DNA from: Sphaerospermopsis kisseleviana NIES-73
Lineage (GTDB): Bacteria; Cyanobacteriota; Cyanobacteriia; Cyanobacteriales; Nostocaceae
Length of the DNA stretch: 45,445 nucleotides
Direction: 5' to 3'
Assembly: GCF_002368075.1 (NCBI RefSeq)
Contig: NZ_AP018314.1
Location: 4,651,871 to 4,697,315 of the forward strand
The translations under genes and the position numbers were made by a program. Below the pieces are notes generated by a model, which was not told the origin of the DNA, ran no database searches, and was given only the letters and a program-made list of their open reading frames with translations. Positions 8,391 to 16,400 of the stretch are shown here, piece after piece (position 1 is the stretch's first letter; each line of letters starts with the position of its first letter).

Positions 8391-8427
8391 GGTGCGTTAA
8401 TCAACTTTATTTAATGCACCATTTTTT
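8391..8427 (+). terminator. Rho-independent terminator after the DUF433/DUF5615 cassette
   Basis: GGTGCGTTAA (8391-8400) pairs with TTAATGCACC (8411-8420), with one G-T wobble, and is followed by ATTTTTTATT. It has the same stem as the terminator at 5837-5869. Confidence 0.65.
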
Positions 8428-8449
8428 ATTATTTTTATAATATATTGCA

Positions 8450-8595
8450 CTGTCAGAATCAGGATAACCAGGATTAAAGGATTAACAGGATTATATTTTA
8501 TTTTGATATTCTGGGATATTAAAATTAGCGCAACTTCTGAAAATGTAGATGAATATTAAAAAACCATCCTGTACATCCTGATTCAGACAAAATGC
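8450..8595. repeat. TA-island inverted-repeat element, copy 4
   Basis: The left arm begins CTGTCAGAATCAGG. A single, shortened right half (ATCCTGTACATCCTGATTCAGACA) lacks the middle CTCAAATCCTGGA part. Its terminal CAGACA may serve as the -35 box of the next cassette. Confidence 0.85.
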
Positions 8596-8612
8596 ACATT
8601 TTCTGATATAAT
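8584..8612 (+). promoter_or_regulatory. Promoter of the second vapC cassette, -35 inside the repeat
   Basis: CAGACA (8584-8589), the last bases of repeat copy 4, and a perfect TATAAT (8607-8612) are spaced by 17 bp. The -35 is a partial match to TTGACA (4 of 6). Confidence 0.4.
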
Positions 8613-8642
8613 TAATAAACTAATTAACCAATGGAGTTGACT

Positions 8643-8885
8643 ATGATTACATTAGGTGTAACAGTAACTATAACCAGTGATGGCAAATTGTTAGTTGATT
8701 CTCTTGTAGATATCCCAAAGGGAGAATATAAAGCAGTTATTGTACTAGAAGATAACCCAATAAGTGATAATTTACATAATTCTGTAAAAAATGCCCAAGC
8801 TATTTTTAGAAAGTATATTCCACCTACTAGAAAACTATCTGAAGAATTAATTCAGGAACGGAGAGAGGAAACTTTAAATGAGTGA
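8643..8885 (+). CDS. Putative antitoxin of the second PIN cassette
   Basis: This small protein begins MITLGVTVTITSDGKLLVD. It has a beta-rich N-terminus, and its C-terminal helix with EELIQERREE resembles the tails of VapB-type antitoxins. I do not recognise a named family. It is called antitoxin because it overlaps the downstream PIN toxin gene by 8 bp and has the usual size (80 aa from this start). An ATG at 8631 is also in frame, but GGAG at 8633-8636 lies 6 nt before ATG 8643, which favours the later start. Confidence 0.65.
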   Translation: MITLGVTVTITSDGKLLVDSLVDIPKGEYKAVIVLEDNPISDNLHNSVKNAQAIFRKYIPPTRKLSEELIQERREETLNE

Positions 8886-9261
8886 AGTTGTTTTAGATGC
8901 TTCGGCAATTTTAGCTTTACTCAATGAAGAACCTGGAAGCGAAGAAGTATTAAAATTTATTGATAAAGCTGCAATTAGTACGGTTAATTTATCTGAGGTG
9001 ATCGCTAAATTAGCAGATGCAGGAATACCAGAAAATGATATTACTTTAATTATAAATAATCTGAATCTGGAAGTAATTGATTTTAATGAAGAACAAGCAT
9101 TAAAAGCGGGAATTTTACGCCCAATTACTAAATCAATTGGACTTTCATTTGGTGATAGAGCTTGTTTAGCATTAGGTATTATTCTTAACCAACCTGTTTT
9201 AACTACTGATCGTTTATGGAGTAATATTAATGTGGGAGTTGAAGTTAGAATATTACGTTAA
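8878..9261 (+). CDS. vapC: VapC-type PIN-domain ribonuclease toxin
   Basis: The 127-aa PIN toxin differs from the one at 6399-6800 and has its own acidic set: Asp7 in VVLDASAILALLNEEPG, Glu40 in STVNLSEVIAKL, Asp93 in LSFGDRACLALG, and Asp111 in LTTDRLW. All expected catalytic acids are present, so it is probably active. The start codon overlaps the end of the antitoxin gene, indicating translational coupling. Confidence 0.88.
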   Translation: MSEVVLDASAILALLNEEPGSEEVLKFIDKAAISTVNLSEVIAKLADAGIPENDITLIINNLNLEVIDFNEEQALKAGILRPITKSIGLSFGDRACLALGIILNQPVLTTDRLWSNINVGVEVRILR

Positions 9262-9266
9262 AATCC

Positions 9267-9566
9267 ACTGTCAGAATCAGGATATCCAGGATTAATGGAC
9301 TAACAGGATTATATTTGATATTGATATTCTGGGATATTAAAATTAGCGCAACTTCTGAAAATACAGATGAATATTAAAAAACCATCCTGTAAATCCTCAA
9401 ATTCTGGACATCCTGATTCTGACAAAATGCAACTTCTGAAAATGTAGAGGAATACTAAAAAAATATCCTGTAAATCCTCAAATCCTGGATATCCTGATTC
9501 TGACAAAATGCAACTTCTGAAAATGTAGCTGAATATTAAAAAACCATCCTGTAGATCCTCAAATCG
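9267..9566. repeat. TA-island inverted-repeat element, copy 5 (three right halves)
   Basis: One left arm is followed by three tandem right halves of about 80 bp each (units begin near 9350, 9430 and 9510). The third breaks off after ATCCTCAAATC, where the duplicated hicAB segment starts with GCGGAAAATGG. Confidence 0.85.
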
Positions 9567-9572
9567 CGGAAA

Positions 9573-9800
9573 ATGGTCAAAAAAGATAAACTAATTGAAA
9601 AATTAACAAATAGTCCCAATAATGCCAAATTCAGTGATATTCGTAAACTGTTAGAATTAGATAATTTTGTATTAGATAGAATTACAGGTAGTCATCATAT
9701 CTTTATCAAAGATGATATAATTTTAGTAATTCCCGTACATAATAATCGGGTAAAATCAATTTATGTTAAACGAGTATTAGAATTGATAGAAGGAGCGTAA
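9573..9800 (+). CDS. hicA: HicA mRNA-interferase toxin, second copy
   Basis: The 75-aa HicA is 73/75 identical to the copy at 7109-7336, with the same GSHHIF catalytic block. Sequence identity with the first copy begins only about 9 bp before the start codon (GCGGAAAATGG). The region upstream of that point in the first cassette is therefore missing here, and the gene reads out of a broken repeat copy. Whether it has its own promoter is unclear. Confidence 0.92.
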   Translation: MVKKDKLIEKLTNSPNNAKFSDIRKLLELDNFVLDRITGSHHIFIKDDIILVIPVHNNRVKSIYVKRVLELIEGA

Positions 9801-9802
9801 TT

Positions 9803-10024
9803 ATGAATTATCCCATAGTTGTTTATCCCTGTGAAGAAGGCGGTTTCGTTGCTGAAATTCCAGCATTAAAAGGATGTTTAGCACAGGGAGAAACTTTAGA
9901 AGAAACATTACAAGAATTGATCATTGTCAGAGATTTATGGTTAGAAACAGCAGAAAAACATGGTCAAAAATTACCAGATGTTGAACGTGCTATTTCTCAG
10001 GTTAAAGCACTCAGTAATGTATAA
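9803..10024 (+). CDS. hicB: HicB antitoxin, second copy
   Basis: The 73-aa HicB is 70/73 identical to the copy at 7339-7560. It keeps the two-base gap to hicA and the same short form without an added DNA-binding domain. Because the two antitoxins are almost identical they should cross-neutralise both HicA copies. That is inference. Confidence 0.92.
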   Translation: MNYPIVVYPCEEGGFVAEIPALKGCLAQGETLEETLQELIIVRDLWLETAEKHGQKLPDVERAISQVKALSNV

Positions 10025-10026
10025 TT

Positions 10027-10262
10027 AACTGTCAGAATCAGGATAACCAGGATGAAAGGATTAACAGGATTATATTTGATATTAATATTCTGAAATATTT
10101 GAATTAGCGCAACTTCTGAAAAGAAATAATTTTTTGAATTTTGACTTTTGACTTCCCGAAGGGTGTCCTGATTCTGACAAAAATCTATTTCGCGCAAAGA
10201 AGATATCCTGTACATCCTCAAATCCTGGATATCCTGATATGGCTTGCGCTACGCTATCAGAC
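10027..10262. repeat. TA-island inverted-repeat element, copy 6 (rearranged)
   Basis: The left arm and first middle part are present. TTTTGAATTTTGACTTTTGAC is inserted, then CCCGAAGGGTGTCCTGATTC as in copy 3, then a second right arm ending in CCTGATATGGCTTGCGCTACG. It marks the end of the TA island. Confidence 0.75.
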
Positions 10263-10413
10263 AAGTTTAGCTCAAAACCTGGAAATTAGCAAAATTACCA
10301 TAACTTGCGCTTTTCTTTGCAATTGACAATAAATAACAGCAGATTTTGTTTCTGAGTCCATTCCCAAACTACAATAGAAATATATATCCGAAATATTTTG
10401 ACTTATTTGCTCT
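10263..10413. other. Upstream region of rseP, no gene seen
   Basis: This short region lies between the last island repeat and rseP. It should contain the rseP promoter, but I see no consensus -35/-10 pair that I would mark. Confidence 0.4.
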
Positions 10414-11508
10414 ATGTCAGTTTTAGCAGCGATCGCAGTTTTGGCTATTTTGATCTTAGTACACGAGTTAGGACATTTTATAGCCGCACGTTCTCAAGGT
10501 ATCTACGCTAACCGCTTTTCTTTGGGTTTTGGTCCCACTCTCTTAAAGTACCAAGGATCACAGACAGAATACACCATTCGCGCTTTCCCCTTGGGTGGGT
10601 TTGTTGGTTTTCCCGACGATGATCCAGATAGCGCAATTCCTCCCAATGATCCCAACTTATTGCGGAATCGTCCTATTTTAGATCGGGCGATCGTTATTAG
10701 CGCCGGTGTGATAGCAAACTTAATATTTGCTTATTTTGTTCTCGCTTTGCAAATAGGTATTGTTGGTATACCCCAAGAATTTCAATATCAACCTGGTGTA
10801 CTTGTCAAACCTGTTAATGAACAATCAATAGCTTACCAAGCTGGTATTCGCGCAGGTGATATTGTTATCAGCGTCAATGGTCAGGAATTAGCTGCTAGTA
10901 AAGATTCTACCTTATTGCTGACTAAAGAAATTCAAACTCATCCAAATCAACAACTTAACCTGAAAATTCAGCGTCAAAATCAAGAAATAGCTTTAAAATT
11001 AACTCCTACAGAAAGTGCTGATGGTAAAGGTTTAGTAGGAATTGAACTAGGACCAAATGGAGAAGCTGTTTATCGTCGTCCCCAAAATCCCATAGAAATT
11101 TTCAGCGTTGCTGCTGATAGATTTCAACAGCTATTTATTGGTACAATCAAAGGATTTGGACAGCTAATAACTAATTTTCAACAAACAGCAAGTCAGGTTT
11201 CAGGACCTGTGAATATTGTGAAAATTGGTGCTAAATTAGCAGCAGATAATAGTGCAAATTTGCTATCTTTTGCAGCAATTATTAGTATTAATTTAGCCAT
11301 CATTAATATTTTACCTCTCCCTGCTTTAGATGGTGGACAATTAGCTTTTCTTTTGATTGAAGGTTTACTTGGTAAACCCTTACCAGCAAAAATTCAAGAA
11401 GGTGTCATGCAAACAGGTTTAGTCCTACTTTTAGGATTAGGTATTTTCTTAATTTTCAAAGAAACTCTGCAACTAGAATTTGTGCAACAAATATTCCAGA
11501 ACTTGTAA
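10414..11508 (+). CDS. rseP: RseP-type site-2 zinc metalloprotease
   Basis: The 364-aa membrane protease is of the S2P/RseP family, which cuts membrane-anchored regulators such as anti-sigma factors within the bilayer. Helix 1 carries the zinc site HELGH (17-21). A conserved IRAFPLGGFVGF follows, then a PDZ domain (about 125-195, with AGIRAGDIVISVNGQEL), and the third zinc ligand motif NILPLPALDGGQL in a later helix. Length is normal for the cyanobacterial form with one PDZ domain. It lies upstream of nth, separated by repeat hairpins. Confidence 0.93.
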   Translation: MSVLAAIAVLAILILVHELGHFIAARSQGIYANRFSLGFGPTLLKYQGSQTEYTIRAFPLGGFVGFPDDDPDSAIPPNDPNLLRNRPILDRAIVISAGVIANLIFAYFVLALQIGIVGIPQEFQYQPGVLVKPVNEQSIAYQAGIRAGDIVISVNGQELAASKDSTLLLTKEIQTHPNQQLNLKIQRQNQEIALKLTPTESADGKGLVGIELGPNGEAVYRRPQNPIEIFSVAADRFQQLFIGTIKGFGQLITNFQQTASQVSGPVNIVKIGAKLAADNSANLLSFAAIISINLAIINILPLPALDGGQLAFLLIEGLLGKPLPAKIQEGVMQTGLVLLLGLGIFLIFKETLQLEFVQQIFQNL

Positions 11509-11560
11509 GCAAATTTTAGCTTGTATATTCCAGTTTCAGACTGGGAATGTGATCATCTCG

Positions 11561-11603
11561 TTCCCAGTCTCAGACTGGGAATGTGATCTAGAGGTTCTAC
11601 CTC
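11561..11603. repeat. Intergenic palindromes between rseP and nth
   Basis: TTCCCAGTCT-C-AGACTGGGAA (11561-11581) is a perfect palindrome with a one-base centre. GAGGT-TCT-ACCTC (11591-11603) is a second small hairpin. Related half-sites (TTTCAGACTGGGAATG at 11534-11550, TTCCCATACAGAGTATGGGAA at 11639-11659) flank them. This is a dispersed cyanobacterial repeat and could also act as an rseP terminator. Confidence 0.7.
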
Positions 11604-11707
11604 TATTTGACAAAAAAGGCAGAGTCTTATACAATTCATTCCCATACAGAGTATGGGAACGAGAAATAAGTTAAATTTCAAATAAAATAAATTCAAATAT
11701 TATTGAT

Positions 11708-12385
11708 GTGACTACTAAAAAATTATCAAAATTATCAAAATCATCAAAAAAGCAACGCGCTTTAGAAATTCTCTCTCGTCTCCATCGTCTTTATCCTGAT
11801 GCGACTTGTTCTTTAAATTATCAAACTCCTGTACAATTATTAGTAGCAACAATTCTTTCTGCACAATGCACAGATGAACGAGTGAATAAAGTTACTCCAG
11901 CTTTATTTAGTCGGTTTCCTGATGCAGAAAGTTTAGCAAATGCGGATATTTTTGAATTAGAAGAATTAGTCCGTTCTACGGGTTTTTATCGCAATAAAGC
12001 GAAAAATATCAAAGCTGCTTGTCGGATGATTGTTGATGATTTTAACTCCGTTGTTCCCAATAAAATGGAAGAATTATTAAAACTTCCCGGAGTTGCGAGA
12101 AAAACTGGAAATGTGGTTTTAGCGCACGCTTATGGTATTAATGCAGGGGTGACTGTAGATACTCACGTCAAGCGGTTAAGTCAAAGATTGGGGTTAACAA
12201 AAAATACTGAACCTATTAATATTGAAAAAGATTTAATGAAATTATTACCCCAACCAGAATGGGAAAATTGGTCTATTCGTTTAATATATCATGGTCGTGC
12301 AGTTTGTAAAGCACGTTCTCCTGGTTGTGATGTTTGTGAGTTGGTTGATGTGTGTGCGAAGAATTTAACGAATGGAGATAATTAA
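11708..12385 (+). CDS. nth: Endonuclease III (DNA glycosylase/AP lyase)
   Basis: The 225-aa base-excision repair enzyme removes oxidised pyrimidines and nicks the abasic site. The helix-hairpin-helix LPGVARKTGNVVL contains catalytic Lys132, VTVDTHVKRLSQRLG contains Asp151, and the C-terminal Cys set 200/207/210/216 (C-X6-C-X2-C-X5-C) holds a [4Fe-4S] cluster. The Lys/Ser-rich first 15 residues extend the usual N-terminus. The start is GTG at 11708. Confidence 0.96.
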   Translation: MTTKKLSKLSKSSKKQRALEILSRLHRLYPDATCSLNYQTPVQLLVATILSAQCTDERVNKVTPALFSRFPDAESLANADIFELEELVRSTGFYRNKAKNIKAACRMIVDDFNSVVPNKMEELLKLPGVARKTGNVVLAHAYGINAGVTVDTHVKRLSQRLGLTKNTEPINIEKDLMKLLPQPEWENWSIRLIYHGRAVCKARSPGCDVCELVDVCAKNLTNGDN

Positions 12386-12454
12386 ATTATAATCAAATTG
12401 TTTATAATCAATCTTTAATCAATCTAAAATCCCAAATCCAAAATCTAAAATTCC

Positions 12455-13432
12455 ATGACTCGGTTTATTCATGATCAGTTTGCAAAACAATATCTAACAG
12501 AGATATTTACACCCTACGGAAAAGTAGAAGTCAGTCAAGATATTATCTCAGAAAAAAGACAGATAGACGTATTATTTACCCCATCTTCAAATCCTGAAAA
12601 CATCGAAAAATTAGGACTATTGGGAAAAATGGGAATTCATGCAACTTCCGTAGTTTTTGAACCATTTCGTAACCCCGTTGATAGAAGTGAAATCAGAAGT
12701 TGTAAGGGTAAACTATTTGATATTCATGCAAACTTAGAAAGACAAGCAAAACGCAATAATACCCGCATTAGTGAAAACCAATTACCATTTTTATGGATAT
12801 TCACACCTACTGCATCAGAGGAAATATTCAGAGGTATTGATCTGAGTTTAGATTATCAAACATGGGGTAAAGGAGTTTATTTATTAGACGAAGTATCAAG
12901 GACAGGTATTATCGTTATTCACCAGTTACCCAGTACACCAGAAACCTTATTTTTAAGGGTATTAGGTAGGGGTAGGGTACAGAGAAAAGCAGTGGAAGAG
13001 TTAGAAGCATTAGCTAACAATAACCCACAGCTAGAAAATGTTATACAATTAGTACATGACTTAATAGCCATGTTATCAGCCAGACAGCAAAAAGAAAAGG
13101 ATATTGATCAAGATGATCAGGAGTTGATTATGAAATTATCACAAATGTATCAGGAATTATTAGAACAAATTAAAGAAGAAACGCGAAGAGAAGGACTGCA
13201 ACAAGGACTGCAACAAGGACTGCAACAAGGTAGATATCAAGGAAGAGAAGAAGGAGAAAAAAGAGAACGTCGTGGGATGGCCGAAAGTATTTTACAAGTA
13301 CGTTTTGGTAAAGTTGATGCTGAGTTAGAGAAAGTGATTGATAAAATCATTACCCTATCTAGGGAAGAATTTACACCTTTACTTTTGCAATTATCCCGTG
13401 AGGAATTATTAGGGAGATTTCAAGAAGATTAA
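12455..13432 (+). CDS. PD-(D/E)XK/Rpn-like protein with DUF4351-like C-terminus
   Basis: The 325-aa protein is of a family I know only as uncharacterised in cyanobacteria. Residues about 1-60 (FAKQYLTEIFTPYG ... SEKRQIDVLFTP) resemble the start of Rpn/PD-(D/E)XK transposase-nuclease-like proteins. A charged coiled region follows, with three tandem GLQQ repeats (12-bp DNA repeats near 13192-13230). The end, MAESILQVRFGKVDAELEKVIDKI ending in LSREELLGRF, resembles DUF4351. Function is unknown; a link to mobile DNA is family-level inference. Upstream is an STRR-like AAATCCAAAATC run (12426-12452). Confidence 0.55.
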   Translation: MTRFIHDQFAKQYLTEIFTPYGKVEVSQDIISEKRQIDVLFTPSSNPENIEKLGLLGKMGIHATSVVFEPFRNPVDRSEIRSCKGKLFDIHANLERQAKRNNTRISENQLPFLWIFTPTASEEIFRGIDLSLDYQTWGKGVYLLDEVSRTGIIVIHQLPSTPETLFLRVLGRGRVQRKAVEELEALANNNPQLENVIQLVHDLIAMLSARQQKEKDIDQDDQELIMKLSQMYQELLEQIKEETRREGLQQGLQQGLQQGRYQGREEGEKRERRGMAESILQVRFGKVDAELEKVIDKIITLSREEFTPLLLQLSREELLGRFQED

Positions 13433-13444
13433 TAAAATAAGAAA

Positions 13445-13467
13445 CCCGACTTTTTAAAGAAGTCGGG
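13445..13467. terminator. Bidirectional terminator hairpin between convergent genes
   Basis: CCCGACTT (13445-13452) pairs with AAGTCGGG (13460-13467) over a 7-nt loop between two convergent stop codons. T-rich tails are short in both directions, so efficiency is uncertain. Confidence 0.5.
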
Positions 13468-13483
13468 GATCTAATTACTAATT

Positions 13484-16400
13484 TTAAGTTTGAGACAGAA
13501 TTAAATTAAGAACATTTAATTCCTGAGAATTTAACAGATATTTTTCTGTAAACAATTTATTTCTAATTTCCTCCAAACTATAACTTCTAAATACCACAAA
13601 GGGAAATTCTTGATAATTATGTCCTATGGGTAAAATATTACTTACAGGATATAAAGAACGAATATATATAGATAAGATATCTTTAAAACGTTGATCTTCC
13701 GGTTCTTCTGGTTTATTTGCAAAATATTCTTTCATCACTTCCCCACTAATAAACGCAAATAATGGTAAAGCGTAATATTGATCTGTATGTTGACTTTTTT
13801 GGAGATAATTCTGGGTTTTTGCAGGTGCATTGATTAACTTTTCTACTAATTCTATTGCATCTTTTACCGCAGAGGTGAGACTTTCGGGGTAATTTTGATT
13901 GCGACTAATGCTTTTTAAAGTATTCCATAATTCTGTATTTGCATATTTTTGAATATCTAAAAAGCGCATTTGATAAGATTCTTGGATATTTTGACTGGGT
14001 ACAATTAATAAACCTCCACTAATATAACCTAATTCCAAGGGTGTAAAATCTAATAATTTATCAAAGGTTTTAGCGACTTCTAAAAATGTGTTGTTGAAAT
14101 TTTCCCGAATCTTTAAATAACTCTCTTCCGTATTTTTAGCAACCCAAAAATCACCTTCACCCATTAATAATTCTAGTCTGGTGTATGCGTCTTTTAAGGA
14201 AGTGTGACTTTTATTGCGGTTATATTCTTTTTTCAGTTGGGTAATAAGATTTTCGATTTTACTGGAAAAGGTTTCTCCCGCAGCAAAAACTGATTTTCCA
14301 CCGATGGGTATAAGTAGATAATTCTTCCTACCAATATTACCATAACCTTGAATTCTTGTCATTATAGATGCTTTGAGAATTAACAGAAGATTTAATAAAC
14401 TCAAGCAATTTTCTTTGATAGATAATTCTGGATCATCTTGATAATAAACTGAACGTTCAGCTAAATAAAATGTGAGGTATTTATCTTGATTATCTATCAT
14501 ATCATTTCCCCGACCTCTGTAAATAACCTGAATTATTTCCATCAGGTTTTTTTCAATTTCAAATTTCGGAATTTCGACTAAGATATGTTTCGCTTTGGGG
14601 AAGGATAAACCGCGACTCCCGGAAGCAGTCATGAAAACCACTTTGACGTTTTCTTGATGTTGTTTAATTTCCTGTTTTTCTAATTCTGAAATATTCGCGT
14701 GTATTTCTAGGAAGTGAGTATTTTTAACAAAGTTATCTCTTCCTAACTCTGACTGAATTTTATCAATCAGTTCTGATAATTTAGGTTTATTTTGGATGTA
14801 AACTATAAATTGTTCAACATCGGATTTTTGGAAGATAATTTTAATATCTTTGAAAATTTCTTCCTGGGATTTTTTCTCTAAATCAGATTTATCTCTTAGT
14901 TTAATTCTATCAGTAAAACGACAAGATTCGACAATTATTTGATAATTAATAGTAAGACTTTTTGCAGGATAGGTGTTAGTATTAATAATGATAGCGGGTG
15001 AACCTTTAAATATGAAACTTTCTACAGATAGAGGTTGAATGTTTGATTCTGCTTTTCTAAAATAAACCTTATTTGGTTCGGGGGAAGTATCTTCTAAATG
15101 TTGACAAATGACATTTTTATCAACAATAGAAGCATCTGCGACGATGATTTTAGTATTAAAACCATTTTCTGGGTTTGTTAATTTATAAGTTTTAACCATT
15201 TTTTTAATTCCCTCTAAAAATTCTACTCCTCCTTCATCTCCGGTAATTTCATCTATCATAATAAATAGATGTTTGATGCGACGGGATATATTTCGCATTT
15301 TTTGAGGAAATACTTTATCGTCACTTTTTCTGTATGCGTCTTGAAAGATTTTTTCTAAATGTTGTAAAGTATCACCATAGTCTGTTTTTTTCAAAGACTG
15401 GGTAGAAGCGGTAGCGATAATTTGATTAGATGTTTGATATTTGATGAGGTAATATAACCCTTCACAAATACTTTGTAAAACTCCCTTGTTTTTTGTTCCC
15501 ATATCCTGAAAGGTATCATCTGTAATCTGTTGCAGTCTGTCTTTGCGTCGAGATTTTCGTTCAATATTTTCACTGTTGAGAAAATCAACATTTTCCAAAG
15601 TAAAATCTTCTTCATGTTTGTTTGATGTATAAGCAACTGAGAGTTTACCAGAGTTATCTTGAATCAAATTACTATGAGTATTAATAGCAAAAATTTGATC
15701 ATTTACTAATCTTCCAGTTTTGCGATCTTTGAATTTTTCAATGATATCAAGATTGACTTGTTTCCGGGGACTGACGTATAATAATAGGAAACCATCATTT
15801 TGATATTGAGTGAGAAAATCAACAATAGCGGTAGTTTTTCCGATTCCGGGATTTCCTGTTAAGAAAATGTAGGTATTTTCAGAAAGTAAATATCTTTTAA
15901 TTAGTTGGTTGTGCGCTTGTCTAAAATTGGGATTTTCGGTTAAATTTAAACTAGAAATTAACTCAGATGGTACGGGAGAAACAGAGTTATAAAAATCGGT
16001 AATCGTTTCTGTATGACGTGGTAAAATATTGATGGTATTAGGAGTAATGTTGAGGAGAGAGTCAACCAGTTTTTTACCTTGTTGAAAACTGCGATATGCG
16101 TTAACTTGGATTTTTTGTAAAACGCGATAACGTGCGTCGCTAATTTCTTCTTCTGTTTTGTAATTTTGTTGATAAATTTGATGACAACTTTCAAAAAGTT
16201 GGATATTATTTCCGGGAATAGAGATAGTATTAAAAGAGCGATCGCTATATCCCACCGCATTACAAACCAACCTAGAAATATCAGGAAGAAAAGAATTTGC
16301 TTGTAAAAACTGACAGAAACTATAAATATAACTACCCGCTTGAATTAATTTAGCACTTTCCTTATCCTTAGATTTAAAAGCGGTAAAATACTCCTTTAAA

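Noticed and set aside
5808-10262. Integron-like attC sites in the TA island
   Set aside because: The repeats separate cassettes but lack the core-site layout of attC, and no integron integrase is present. The comparison is kept only as an analogy.
11480-11674. 64-codon frame downstream of rseP
   Set aside because: It overlaps the rseP end and then translates the palindromic repeat at 11534-11659.
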